Assembly (NCBI GenBank): GCA_003601795.1
Contig: PIXU01000002.1
Location: forward strand, 1-17,362
Direction: 5' to 3'
Source: Candidatus Methanophagales archaeon
GTDB taxonomy: Archaea > Halobacteriota > Syntropharchaeia > Alkanophagales > Methanospirareceae
Length of the DNA stretch: 17,362 nt
Part shown: one piece after another, positions 6,878-13,225 of the stretch
Layout: every line of letters begins with the position of its first letter
How positions within the stretch are numbered: the first letter of the stretch is position 1
Made by a program: the position numbers and the translations under genes
The notes under the pieces: model-generated
Databases searched by the model: none
What the model was told of the DNA's origin: nothing
Seen by the model: the letters and a program-made list of their open reading frames with translations, nothing else

Positions 6878-7052
6878 TTATCTCTTTCTTCTTTCTGATG
6901 TTTCATTTCGGCTTGTTTTTACTTATTGCTGATTTAATGTAAATAAAGTTGATTTAATTTTAATTTAAGTAAAACCCACATGAAATGTTTCTGAAAGGTT
7001 GGCGTAGCCTAAGATGTGCAGTCTGGGTGGGGTATAGAAGAGTGAAGGATGA

Positions 7053-7907
7053 ATGAATGAAAGAAGAGAAAGAATAGCACTTAAAATGGGCTACCTCGGA
7101 ACTAATTACCACGGTTTTCAGATTCAGCCCCATTACGAGGTGCCAACCATAGAAGGCGAACTCTTCGAGGCGTTGAAGAAACTCGCTATTATTGAAAATA
7201 GGAAAGCGGCAAATTATTCTGCTGCGGGTAGAACCGATAAGGGAGTACATGCACTCTCTCAAGTCGTTTCCTTTGATACTACCAACCCAAACGTGACACC
7301 ACGAATGATAAACAGTATGCTTCCGGACGATATATGGATATATGCACTCGCAAAGCCGCATTCTGGATTTAATGCACGCAAGGATGCCATAAGTCGTGAA
7401 TACCGATATTTTTTATTTTTATCCGATGAATTTTCTGACCTGGACGCAGCTCTAACGCGTATGCGAGAGGCATCGGAATGGTTTATCGGATCACACGATT
7501 TCTCTAACTTTTCTCAGCTTCATGGTTGTGCCCGCAAGACTGAAAGTTATTCAACAATAAGAGAGATAAAACGGATAGAGATAAATAAGGAAAAAAAGAA
7601 TTCTTTTATCATCATAGATATAGAGGCAAGCGGTTTTCTGCGTAAGATGGTAAGGAAAATAGTTTCGGCTTTGAGTGCGGTTGGTTACGGCATAAAAGAC
7701 AAAGGATGGATAGGTGATTTATTGCAGCAACGGGTGAAGGAACAAATTGAACCAGTACCTGCTTTTGGGCTCCTTCTGAAAAACGTTTCCTATCGAGGAG
7801 TAAGATTCTTGGAAGACGAATACGCGAAGAGGAGAATAACGGAACGACTAAAGAAGGATTTGTATTTTCATGCCACGATTGCCAGGATGCTGAGGGATAT
7901 GGTGTAA
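7053..7907 (+). CDS. truA: tRNA pseudouridine synthase A
   Basis: TruA converts uridines 38-40 of the tRNA anticodon stem-loop to pseudouridine. The 284 aa protein shows the family core: N-terminal KMGYLGTNYHGFQIQP (11-26), catalytic Asp62 in SAAGRTDKGVHALSQ (56-70), the GSHDFSNFS motif near 146-155, and FLRKMVRKIV near the C-terminal half. Three ATGs overlap at 7049, 7053 and 7057; only 7053 opens the long frame, while the one at 7049 would give a three-codon peptide (MNE-stop). A GTGAAGG stretch at 7042-7048 lies just before them and is close to the chosen start. The gene is monocistronic, divergent from the exchanger gene and convergent with thymidylate kinase 43 nt away. Confidence 0.94.
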   Translation: MNERRERIALKMGYLGTNYHGFQIQPHYEVPTIEGELFEALKKLAIIENRKAANYSAAGRTDKGVHALSQVVSFDTTNPNVTPRMINSMLPDDIWIYALAKPHSGFNARKDAISREYRYFLFLSDEFSDLDAALTRMREASEWFIGSHDFSNFSQLHGCARKTESYSTIREIKRIEINKEKKNSFIIIDIEASGFLRKMVRKIVSALSAVGYGIKDKGWIGDLLQQRVKEQIEPVPAFGLLLKNVSYRGVRFLEDEYAKRRITERLKKDLYFHATIARMLRDMV

Positions 7908-7950
7908 TGTAAATTGTAAAATGCAATCAAGATAAATAAAAAATGCGAAT

Positions 7951-8553
7951 TCAAACGTATAATAGGTGGAACACACCCCATATATCCTTAAAAACTTCCT
8001 CCTTTTCCCTATCGCCATTTATTATGAATGTATTTTTGAAGTGATTTTTAAGCGCTATATAGTTTTTCCTAACTTTCTCTAACCGCCTCTCCTCCTCAAA
8101 CAATTCGACAGTTGCCCTGTTTTCATTAATTCTTTTTAAACAAACCTCTGATGGCGTGTCAATAATAAAAGTAAGGTCGGGCTTTCTAAACTTCGAGTTG
8201 ATTTGTATCAAAAACTCCTGGTCAACATCTATCGAACCAAAAGCTAAAGATGACAGGATATATCGGTCTGATATAACAATTTTATTTTCCCGCAACGCAG
8301 GTTCAATCTCGTTCTGTAAATGATGAGCTCTATCAGCCGCAAATAGCAATTGCAATGCCAATGGAGATGGGTTCCATTCATGTTTAAGTGCCGCTTTAAT
8401 CAGATTTCCAATAGGCGAAGTTGTTGGTTCCTTCGTTAAAATGACCTCCTCGTCTTTATCTCTAAGGTACCTTGCCAAAAGCGCTGCTTGTGTTGATAAC
8501 CCTGCTCCGTCCAACCCTTCAATCACTATCAAAAACCTTTTTTTTGATGCCAT
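7951..8553 (-). CDS. tmk: Thymidylate kinase with atypical P-loop
   Basis: dTMP kinase makes dTDP for DNA synthesis. From the ATG at 8553 the protein is 200 aa, normal for the family. That start is preceded by GGAGGA (8564-8569) at good spacing; a longer frame from TTG at 8571 would bury this site and is less likely. Motifs: P-loop region EGLDGAGLSTQ (12-22), KEPTTSPIG (41-49), FAADRAHH (71-78), the DRY motif VISDRYILSS (93-102) and an Arg-rich LID segment (about 145-165). The invariant Walker A lysine is Leu19; the codon reads TTA. The remaining motifs are intact, so it is unlikely to be a pseudogene. It lies directly downstream of tRNA-His on the same strand and is probably co-transcribed with it. 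Confidence 0.88.
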   Translation of the reverse strand: MASKKRFLIVIEGLDGAGLSTQAALLARYLRDKDEEVILTKEPTTSPIGNLIKAALKHEWNPSPLALQLLFAADRAHHLQNEIEPALRENKIVISDRYILSSLAFGSIDVDQEFLIQINSKFRKPDLTFIIDTPSEVCLKRINENRATVELFEEERRLEKVRKNYIALKNHFKNTFIINGDREKEEVFKDIWGVFHLLYV

Positions 8554-8563
8554 TCTCAAGCGT

Positions 8564-8569
8564 TCCTCC
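8564..8569 (-). promoter_or_regulatory. Ribosome binding site deciding the tmk start
   Basis: GGAGGA on the minus strand lies 10 nt before the ATG at 8553. It makes this ATG preferable to the upstream TTG at 8571, which would place the site inside the coding region. Confidence 0.55.
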
Positions 8570-8585
8570 AATTTTCAACCCAGAA

Positions 8586-8656
8586 GGCCGGGGCTGGGAT
8601 TTGAACCCAGGTCTTGGGATCCACAGTCCCAAGGGATGCCGCTACCACACCCCGGC
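8586..8656 (-). tRNA. tRNA-His (anticodon GTG)
   Basis: The minus strand folds as a 71 nt tRNA: acceptor stem GCCGGGG/CCCCGGC, anticodon arm with loop CTGTGGA (anticodon GTG at 8622-8624), T arm CTGGG-TTCAAAT-CCCAG, and discriminator C73, which is typical of archaeal tRNA-His. The D stem is weak, with one likely mismatch in UGGU/AUCC. CCA is not encoded. The base before the acceptor stem is T, so the G-1 identity element needed by histidyl-tRNA synthetase is not encoded at the expected place. The gene sits 32 nt ahead of the tmk ATG. An AT-rich TTTTATTACATAA at about 8683-8695 could be its TATA box. Confidence 0.93.
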
Positions 8657-8682
8657 ATTTTTTTATTATAAAATAAAGTGTT

Positions 8683-8695
8683 ATGTAATAAAATC
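8683..8695 (-). promoter_or_regulatory. Putative TATA box for tRNA-His/tmk
   Basis: TTTTATTACATAA on the minus strand lies about 27-40 nt upstream of the mature 5' end of tRNA-His, giving a leader of a few nucleotides. A second AT-rich stretch at 8669-8678 is too close to the tRNA to serve. Confidence 0.3.
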
Positions 8696-8727
8696 ATGGT
8701 AATAATACTTGAAGAGGTCTTTCAAAA

Positions 8728-9492
8728 GTGGAAAAAATAGGTGAGGTGGAATTAGGATTTCAAAGAAGACCTGCACCCGTTATAGTAGGAGTGCTGAAAA
8801 GGTTGTCCATTCAGGAGGCGAAGCGCGCGAAGGAAAGTGGAGCTGACGTAATAGAATTGAGAATTGACCTTTTAGAAGAGGAAGAAAGAGACATAGAGAG
8901 GGTGAAAGAATTCGTTGCGATGCTAAAAAAATCTCTATTCTTCATGCCAGTAATCGTTACGAACAGGAAAAAAGAAGAAGGTGGCTCTTTTACGGGCTCT
9001 GAAGCCCAAAGAATTGGTATGCTGATTAGCATTCTCGAAACTGCCAAGGTAGATGCTGTGGACATTGAATTCTTTTCTCCCACAGAGTTAAAAAAAGCGA
9101 TAATAGAAAAGGCAAAAAGCCTTCACATCCCTGCTATTCTCTCTTTCCATGATTTCAAAGGCATGCCAAGCCGTGAAGATATACTGAGAATCATCGCGTC
9201 CATATATGAAGGAGGAGGGAGCATCGCAAAGATAGCAGTGACGCCAAAGACGCCGAGCGATGCTTTGCTTTTGCTCAACCTAACCCATCAACTATCAAGC
9301 GAAGGGAAATTGTTAGTGACTGTTGGAATGGGTCCTGTCGGAAGACATCTACGGGTGATTGCACCTTTGTATGGGTCCGCATTGACTTATGGATTTATAG
9401 AGGGTGAGGAAGAAGTAGCACCTGGTCAATTCAGTGTGAATGAATTGAGGAGCATAATAAACAAAATCCAAATCCCACGTTTAAATTCATAA
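8728..9492 (+). CDS. aroD: 3-dehydroquinate dehydratase, type I
   Basis: AroD is the third enzyme of the shikimate pathway; it dehydrates 3-dehydroquinate through a Schiff base. The 254 aa protein is a TIM-barrel with all expected active-site elements: ELRID (43-47), VDIEF (111-115), catalytic His141 in LSFHDF, Schiff-base Lys168 in IAKIAVTPKT, Arg in GPVGRHLR (202-209) and Gln234 in APGQFS. The start is GTG at 8728 with AAGAGGTC a few bases upstream; no in-frame ATG offers an alternative. It is a single gene between the tRNA-His and tRNA-Met loci, convergent with tRNA-Met only 12 nt after its stop. Confidence 0.95.
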   Translation: MEKIGEVELGFQRRPAPVIVGVLKRLSIQEAKRAKESGADVIELRIDLLEEEERDIERVKEFVAMLKKSLFFMPVIVTNRKKEEGGSFTGSEAQRIGMLISILETAKVDAVDIEFFSPTELKKAIIEKAKSLHIPAILSFHDFKGMPSREDILRIIASIYEGGGSIAKIAVTPKTPSDALLLLNLTHQLSSEGKLLVTVGMGPVGRHLRVIAPLYGSALTYGFIEGEEEVAPGQFSVNELRSIINKIQIPRLNS

Positions 9493-9504
9493 GTAAATCT
9501 TTAA

Positions 9505-9578
9505 TGCCGGGGACGGGGTTCGGACCCGTGACCTCTGCATTATGAGTGCAGCGCCCTAACCAACTAGGCCACCCCGGC
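9505..9578 (-). tRNA. tRNA-Met (elongator type, anticodon CAT)
   Basis: A 74 nt cloverleaf on the minus strand: acceptor GCCGGGG/CCCCGGC, D arm with the AGTTGGTTA loop, anticodon stem CTGCA/TGCAG with loop CTCATAA (anticodon CAT at 9542-9544), T arm ACGGG-TCCGAAC-CCCGT, discriminator A73, no encoded CCA. The acceptor and D arm resemble archaeal elongator tRNA-Met rather than initiator; an Ile2 tRNA is less likely. Its first 15 nt (9564-9578) overlap the last five codons, including the stop, of mptA on the same strand. Confidence 0.92.
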
Positions 9579-10538
9579 ATTCGTTTTTTCATTGCTTTCC
9601 TTTAACTCCATGCGTAACTCACCGATAGATGCGACCCTTTCCGCAACGGCATCATGCTGGTGGATACTCTCTTCGTTTATCTGTTTTATGCTAATAATAG
9701 AATCGTCAGGAAGCATATTAAAAGTTTCTACCACTCGTTTTGCCATCTCGCGGACACAATCTTCAACAAACATGGGTTTTTTATGTGCGTTTTCCACAAG
9801 CTCCGTCTCATCCGGGCGCTTCAAGATTTCATACGTTTTTGCACTCATTGAGCGCTCTATTATCCTTATTATCCTCTCTATAGGGACTTTAACATCATCT
9901 TCCACTTCTATGGATATTATACCCCTACCTCTTTGATTGTGCGTTGCCATAGGTACAGCAATCAAAAAAGCATCTATATCCTTTCTGGCTATTCCCATCT
10001 TCGTTAATTCCGCCCCCACTTTTTCCCTCATTAGCTCCTGTGCGCAGGGGCATGCGGTCATTCCTACAATCTCCGCTCCTATTATCTTTTTTATCCTCAC
10101 ACCATTATCAGGTGAGCGAAAAGCTCTTGCCTCTGCGAAGATAGTTGCAGGCTCTTGACAGGATATCTTCATCACGGGCGTTCTTCTTTTTAGCATATAC
10201 TCGCTTTTCATTCCTACTTCGGCGGTAGAAGCGTATTCGTGGAGAAGGAGCACCCTCTTTGCTACTTCGCTGCACAATTCCTCCACCTCGTATATCGGCG
10301 TATTAATAGCCTCTTCCAGCACTTCATACATCGCCTCGAAATTCCGTGACAAATTTGCCCCTTTTATATCTCTTGGAAGGTCAACAAAGATATGGAAATC
10401 TGATATAAGAATTACAGGTCTTTTTCCACCTGCTCTCGCTACCTCTACCAGCTTCTTCACATTCTTTACGCCCACCCTCGTCAGGTTTATTCTTATATCC
10501 GGACTGCTGGCTTGCACATCAGGTAAAGGTAACGCCAT
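9564..10538 (-). CDS. mptA: GTP cyclohydrolase MptA (FolE2/type IB family)
   Basis: MptA converts GTP to 7,8-dihydroneopterin 2',3'-cyclic phosphate, the first step of tetrahydromethanopterin biosynthesis; the archaeal enzyme is Fe(II)-dependent. The 324 aa length fits. Signatures include the N-terminal LPDVQASSPDI (4-15) followed by LTRVGVKNVKKLV, SDFHIFVDLP (46-55), the MTACPCAQE motif (160-168) and MATHNQRGRG (197-206), the last two characteristic of FolE2/MptA. The final codons (Ala-Gly-Val-Ala-stop) are formed by the 5' end of tRNA-Met, so the stop TAG is in the tRNA D arm. It is divergent from the HypE-like gene. Another pathway gene, mptD, lies 2.3 kb away. Confidence 0.93.
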   Translation of the reverse strand: MALPLPDVQASSPDIRINLTRVGVKNVKKLVEVARAGGKRPVILISDFHIFVDLPRDIKGANLSRNFEAMYEVLEEAINTPIYEVEELCSEVAKRVLLLHEYASTAEVGMKSEYMLKRRTPVMKISCQEPATIFAEARAFRSPDNGVRIKKIIGAEIVGMTACPCAQELMREKVGAELTKMGIARKDIDAFLIAVPMATHNQRGRGIISIEVEDDVKVPIERIIRIIERSMSAKTYEILKRPDETELVENAHKKPMFVEDCVREMAKRVVETFNMLPDDSIISIKQINEESIHQHDAVAERVASIGELRMELKESNEKTNAGVA

Positions 10539-10570
10539 AATTTTTATTTATGACCTTAACCTTGTTAAAC

Positions 10571-10580
10571 TTTTTATGAT
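10571..10580 (-). promoter_or_regulatory. Putative TATA box for mptA in the divergent 54 nt spacer
   Basis: ATCATAAAAA on the minus strand, centred about 37 nt before the mptA ATG, would give a short leader. The plus-strand gene starts at 10593, too close for the same box, so its promoter must be further left and its mRNA is probably leaderless. Confidence 0.3.
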
Positions 10581-10592
10581 ATGAAATGAAAG

Positions 10593-11600
10593 ATGGATGC
10601 CGGGAAACTGAATTACAAATTACTTGAGGAGCTGTTGCGGGAATATAAGGGTGTGGAGGATGAGCGGGTTGTCGTGGGTCCCGGGATAGGAGAAGATGCG
10701 GCAGTAATTGATTTCGGTGACAAATATTTGGTGACAAAGACAGACCCGATAGTCTGCGTGCAAGAACAGATTGGTTATTACGCACCGATTATAAATGCGA
10801 ATGATCTCGCAACTATGGGTGCAATCCCAAAATGGTTTATGGCGACGGTGTTGTTACCGAGAGATGCACGAGAGCGGTTAGCGAGGGAGATATTCAGACA
10901 GATGGATGCGTGCTGCAAAACGCTTGGTCTTGCTTTGGTCGGGGGGCATACCGAAGTTTCTTTCAATCTGGAGAGACCTATTGTGGTGGGTTCCATGTTT
11001 GGAGAGGTAGAGAAAGAGAAACTGGTCAGGAAGAGTGCGAAAGTTGGCGATTCTATTGTTTTAGTGAAAGGGATAGCCATCGAAGGCACAAGTATTATTG
11101 CGAGAGAAAAAGCGGAAGAAGTGCTTGCGAGATATGGTAAAGATTTTCTGGAGCGATGCAAAAATTTTATCTACGAGCCGGGGATTTCTGTGGTGCAGGA
11201 GGCGTTGATTGCACGTGACTTTGCCACTTCTATGCACGACCCCACTGAGGGAGGCTTATTTACCGGCCTTTATGAAGTGGCAAAAGCCTCTGACAGGGGG
11301 ATTGTGGTATATAAAGATAAAATTCGTGTTTATCCCGAAACATTGCGATTGTGTAAAGATTACAACCTCAGTCCATATTCTATCTTTGCCTCAGGTGCGT
11401 TGATCGTAACGACGCCCAAGGAGAGGACAGCGGAATTAATACACAGGTATAACGGCGAAGGGGTAAAAGCGATTGAGATAGGGGAACTTAGAGAGAAGGG
11501 AGGGGGTTTGAAGATTATTGATGCAGAAGGAAGAGAGAGCGATTTGGTGTATTCCGAAAAGGATGAACTGATAAGGAAGATTCTATATGTAACCGATTAG
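10593..11600 (+). CDS. HypE/PurM-like (AIR synthase-related) protein
   Basis: The 335 aa protein belongs to the PurM/HypE/ThiL/SelD ATP-binding superfamily. N-terminal landmarks are GPGIGEDAAVIDFG (about 29-42), the TKTDPIV segment (about 49-55), NANDLATMGAIPKW (about 68-81) and LVGGHTEVS (about 114-122), which form the dimer ATP site. The C-terminal half has MHDPTEGGLFTGLYEVA. Compared with HypE, the hydrogenase maturation dehydratase, the C-terminal cysteine motif that accepts the carbamoyl group is absent: the protein ends KILYVTD. So it should not be called HypE; it is an archaeal AIR-synthase-like paralogue of unknown substrate. It is divergent from mptA across a 54 nt spacer and ends 1 nt before the convergent membrane-protein gene. 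Confidence 0.78.
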   Translation: MDAGKLNYKLLEELLREYKGVEDERVVVGPGIGEDAAVIDFGDKYLVTKTDPIVCVQEQIGYYAPIINANDLATMGAIPKWFMATVLLPRDARERLAREIFRQMDACCKTLGLALVGGHTEVSFNLERPIVVGSMFGEVEKEKLVRKSAKVGDSIVLVKGIAIEGTSIIAREKAEEVLARYGKDFLERCKNFIYEPGISVVQEALIARDFATSMHDPTEGGLFTGLYEVAKASDRGIVVYKDKIRVYPETLRLCKDYNLSPYSIFASGALIVTTPKERTAELIHRYNGEGVKAIEIGELREKGGGLKIIDAEGRESDLVYSEKDELIRKILYVTD

Positions 11601-11601
11601 T

Positions 11602-12093
11602 TTATGTAGAACAAAATACATAACCCATGAAAAGTAAGCTCATTATGGCTAACACAATATATATCCAGTAAATGATAGTCCTTATTCTGAATTGCTTTAA
11701 ATTAATACTTCGTTTCTTCACGTAGTCCTCTGCCGAAGAGAATCTATCGCACAGTAAATCGTCAATTCCATAAGTCTTTAAATCGTCCTTTTTAAGAGAA
11801 TCCTGAATATCAAGTTTATTACGAAGTACGGAAATTGCGTAAGTTGCTTGTAGATAATAACGACTTCCTCTATACAAGACAAATATTCCGAATATGCTGA
11901 ATAATAACGCTAAGAAGGGGAAGGTTAATGCGAGAATTTCTGGTGCTTCTGATCCTATTAAGACTGCACTCAAACCCAAAAGGGCGGTAATCAAAGCGGA
12001 AAAGAAATGTGAACTCCTCCATATCGAGGTATGGTATTCGTTCGCCAAGGACCTCTGCTCAGAAAGTAATGCTCGTAAATCTTCTTCTTTCAT
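11602..12093 (-). CDS. Small membrane protein of unknown function (three predicted TM segments)
   Basis: A 163 aa protein with a polar N-terminal helix (1-28), two adjacent hydrophobic segments (about 30-47 and 54-74), a charged cytoplasmic-like middle (about 80-135, KLDIQDSLKKDDLKTYGIDD) and a third hydrophobic segment near the C-terminus (about 139-160). A pair of membrane helices followed by a soluble helical domain recalls SLATT/RipA-type small membrane proteins, but I cannot confirm membership. The stop abuts the HypE-like gene end to end (convergent). Upstream AT-rich TATA-like stretches at 12144-12174 are shared with the divergent zinc-ribbon gene. Confidence 0.6.
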   Translation of the reverse strand: MKEEDLRALLSEQRSLANEYHTSIWRSSHFFSALITALLGLSAVLIGSEAPEILALTFPFLALLFSIFGIFVLYRGSRYYLQATYAISVLRNKLDIQDSLKKDDLKTYGIDDLLCDRFSSAEDYVKKRSINLKQFRIRTIIYWIYIVLAIMSLLFMGYVFCST

Positions 12094-12143
12094 CTCGTTT
12101 ATGTCATAGCTCGCTTCAATTATTTTTCGTGCTTAACTCTTTC

Positions 12144-12155
12144 TTTATTTATATA
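12144..12155. promoter_or_regulatory. TATA box region between divergent genes
   Basis: TTTATTTATATA lies about 39 nt before the zinc-ribbon ATG at 12189, a good distance for a short-leader transcript. On the other strand, TATATAAATAAA is equally placed for the membrane-protein gene. A second TATA-like element (CTATATATAAA, 12164-12174) is closer to the plus-strand gene and may serve the minus one. Confidence 0.4.
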
Positions 12156-12188
12156 CTCGCGTGCTATATATAAAAAAAGACGATAGTT

Positions 12189-12341
12189 ATGTGTAGTGTT
12201 GGTGGTGGGGATTTCGAATTGGAGATTGAAAAGATAGAAGTAGAGAGGTATAGGTGCAATAATTGCGGAAACAAGTTTGATGCAATGGGCGAAAAAGTGG
12301 TCTGTCCCTCGTGCCAGTCGGAAAACGTTGTAAAATTGTGA
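12189..12341 (+). CDS. Zinc-ribbon microprotein
   Basis: A 50 aa ORF with two CxxC knuckles, YRCNNCGNKF and VVCPSCQSE, spaced as in a classic zinc ribbon. The N-terminal 18 residues are acidic (FELEIEKIEVE). It starts at an ATG behind a TATA-like element and ends 10 nt before the next gene, so it leads a three-gene unit with the 156 aa protein and mptD. Small zinc ribbons of this kind act in nucleic-acid or protein binding; the specific role here is unknown. The Cys spacing makes chance unlikely. Confidence 0.75.
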   Translation: MCSVGGGDFELEIEKIEVERYRCNNCGNKFDAMGEKVVCPSCQSENVVKL

Positions 12342-12351
12342 ACCGGCAAAC

Positions 12352-12822
12352 ATGATACCTCTGAGCAGTAACGAGATGCTGCTGGTACTTGGAAATAGTG
12401 GTACCTTAGCAGTGGTCAAGATAGGTACGCAAAGGCAGTTTTTCGTTGATACCCCTGAATCCGAGATTATACTGGCGATGGGACCAGAAGAGCTGCTTGT
12501 AGCTTCCGGCTTTGGTACTGATGAGCGAATAGTGAATGGATTAAGGTGTGTGCTATACATGATTAGAGAAGTAAACTCGCCGCTGATTGTGCTGCCCAAA
12601 AAACACCCTGCATCTGCCCGCCTTAAAATAGTGGTAGCCGCAGGCAAACGAATTATGCTGAGCTGTGAGATCACCCCCGGCACACATCCTGAGCAGCACT
12701 TACTCTGTGGTATGAAGGAGTTCGATGGTGCAGAGATTCTTGGCGTAGAAGGTGGTGTGGAGCTAAATGGACTGGAATGGACGAAATATGTGAAAAGGGG
12801 ATTTTTATTGCATGGTAAGTAA
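12352..12822 (+). CDS. Conserved-looking hypothetical protein between zinc ribbon and mptD
   Basis: A 156 aa soluble protein I do not recognise. It begins with a beta-strand-rich stretch (EMLLVLGNSGTLAVVKIG), then a Gly/Glu segment (AMGPEELLVASGFGTDERIV), a Lys/Arg-rich hydrophobic section (ARLKIVVAAGKRIMLSCE) and a His-containing stretch (TPGTHPEQHLLCGMKEFDG) that might bind metal or substrate. No signal peptide or membrane span. A weak ribosome site precedes ATG 12352; an in-frame ATG at 12376 is an alternative start. It is 10 nt after the zinc-ribbon gene and 21 nt before mptD, so a link to pterin metabolism is suggested by context only. Confidence 0.7.
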   Translation: MIPLSSNEMLLVLGNSGTLAVVKIGTQRQFFVDTPESEIILAMGPEELLVASGFGTDERIVNGLRCVLYMIREVNSPLIVLPKKHPASARLKIVVAAGKRIMLSCEITPGTHPEQHLLCGMKEFDGAEILGVEGGVELNGLEWTKYVKRGFLLHGK

Positions 12823-12828
12823 ATGCAA

Positions 12829-12857
12829 ACTGCAAAGTGAAAAATGCAAAATGAAGA
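12829..12857 (+). repeat. Short degenerate TGCAAA-type repeat at the mptD start
   Basis: Around the mptD start the hexamer TGCAAA occurs three times (AATGCAAAC, CTGCAAAG, AATGCAAAA) with similar spacing, giving a low-complexity stretch. It overlaps the ATG at 12844. A faint version (TTGTAAAATGCAA) occurs after truA at 7915-7927. Confidence 0.4.
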
Positions 12858-13215
12858 AGAGGAGATATCGGATAGGGACAAAGCATTATTCGAAGCAGGC
12901 ATCAAATTAGGTGCTCTATACCATCAGTTTACAGGCACTCCCGTGAGCATAGAAACAGTGGAAAAGTTGGAAACGGCGATAGAAAGAAGTGTATCACTTC
13001 AACCCTGGGTGAGCTTTGTAGAAGTGAAGATTGATAGAGAAAAGGTGAGAAAGTGCGAACACGAGAATAAATTCAAGTATTGCGAGTTAAGTGGCGAAAT
13101 GCTGGACGTAAAAGTCGTTGTTTTGTATAATAAAGTAGAAGTGCATGCAAGGGTGAAATACGAAGAGGAGCTCGATTATCCCCTGATGCGTGTTGAAAAG
13201 GTATTAAAGTTCTGA
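12844..13215 (+). CDS. mptD: Archaeal 7,8-dihydroneopterin aldolase MptD
   Basis: MptD cleaves 7,8-dihydroneopterin to 6-hydroxymethyl-7,8-dihydropterin and glycolaldehyde, the step after MptA/MptB in tetrahydromethanopterin synthesis. The 123 aa protein carries the family signature DKALFEAGIKLGALYHQFTG (12-31) followed by TPVSIETVEKLETAIE, and the SLQPWV segment near 51-56; the length matches archaeal MptD (about 115-125 aa). The first nine residues (MQNEEEEIS) are dispensable-looking, and the start lies in a TGCAAA-rich repeat, so the true start may be slightly different. It closes the zinc-ribbon/156 aa/mptD unit and is convergent with grpE 10 nt away. Confidence 0.88.
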   Translation: MQNEEEEISDRDKALFEAGIKLGALYHQFTGTPVSIETVEKLETAIERSVSLQPWVSFVEVKIDREKVRKCEHENKFKYCELSGEMLDVKVVVLYNKVEVHARVKYEEELDYPLMRVEKVLKF

Positions 13216-13225
13216 AAAATACTTT

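Noticed and set aside
8554..8571. TTG start for thymidylate kinase at 8571
   Set aside because: The GGAGGA ribosome site would lie inside the coding region; the ATG at 8553 gives a normal family N-terminus.
9505..9578. Initiator tRNA-Met or tRNA-Ile2 (CAT anticodon modified)
   Set aside because: The acceptor GCCGGGG and D arm match archaeal elongator tRNA-Met; initiator and Ile2 have different acceptor stems.
10593..11600. Naming this gene hypE
   Set aside because: The C-terminal Cys motif essential for HypE function is absent, so only the superfamily is assigned.
12120..12905. A 261-codon open frame on the minus strand
   Set aside because: It runs antisense to the zinc-ribbon gene, the 156 aa gene and mptD, is Ser/Pro/Phe-rich, and has no motif. 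It is a shadow of the plus-strand genes.
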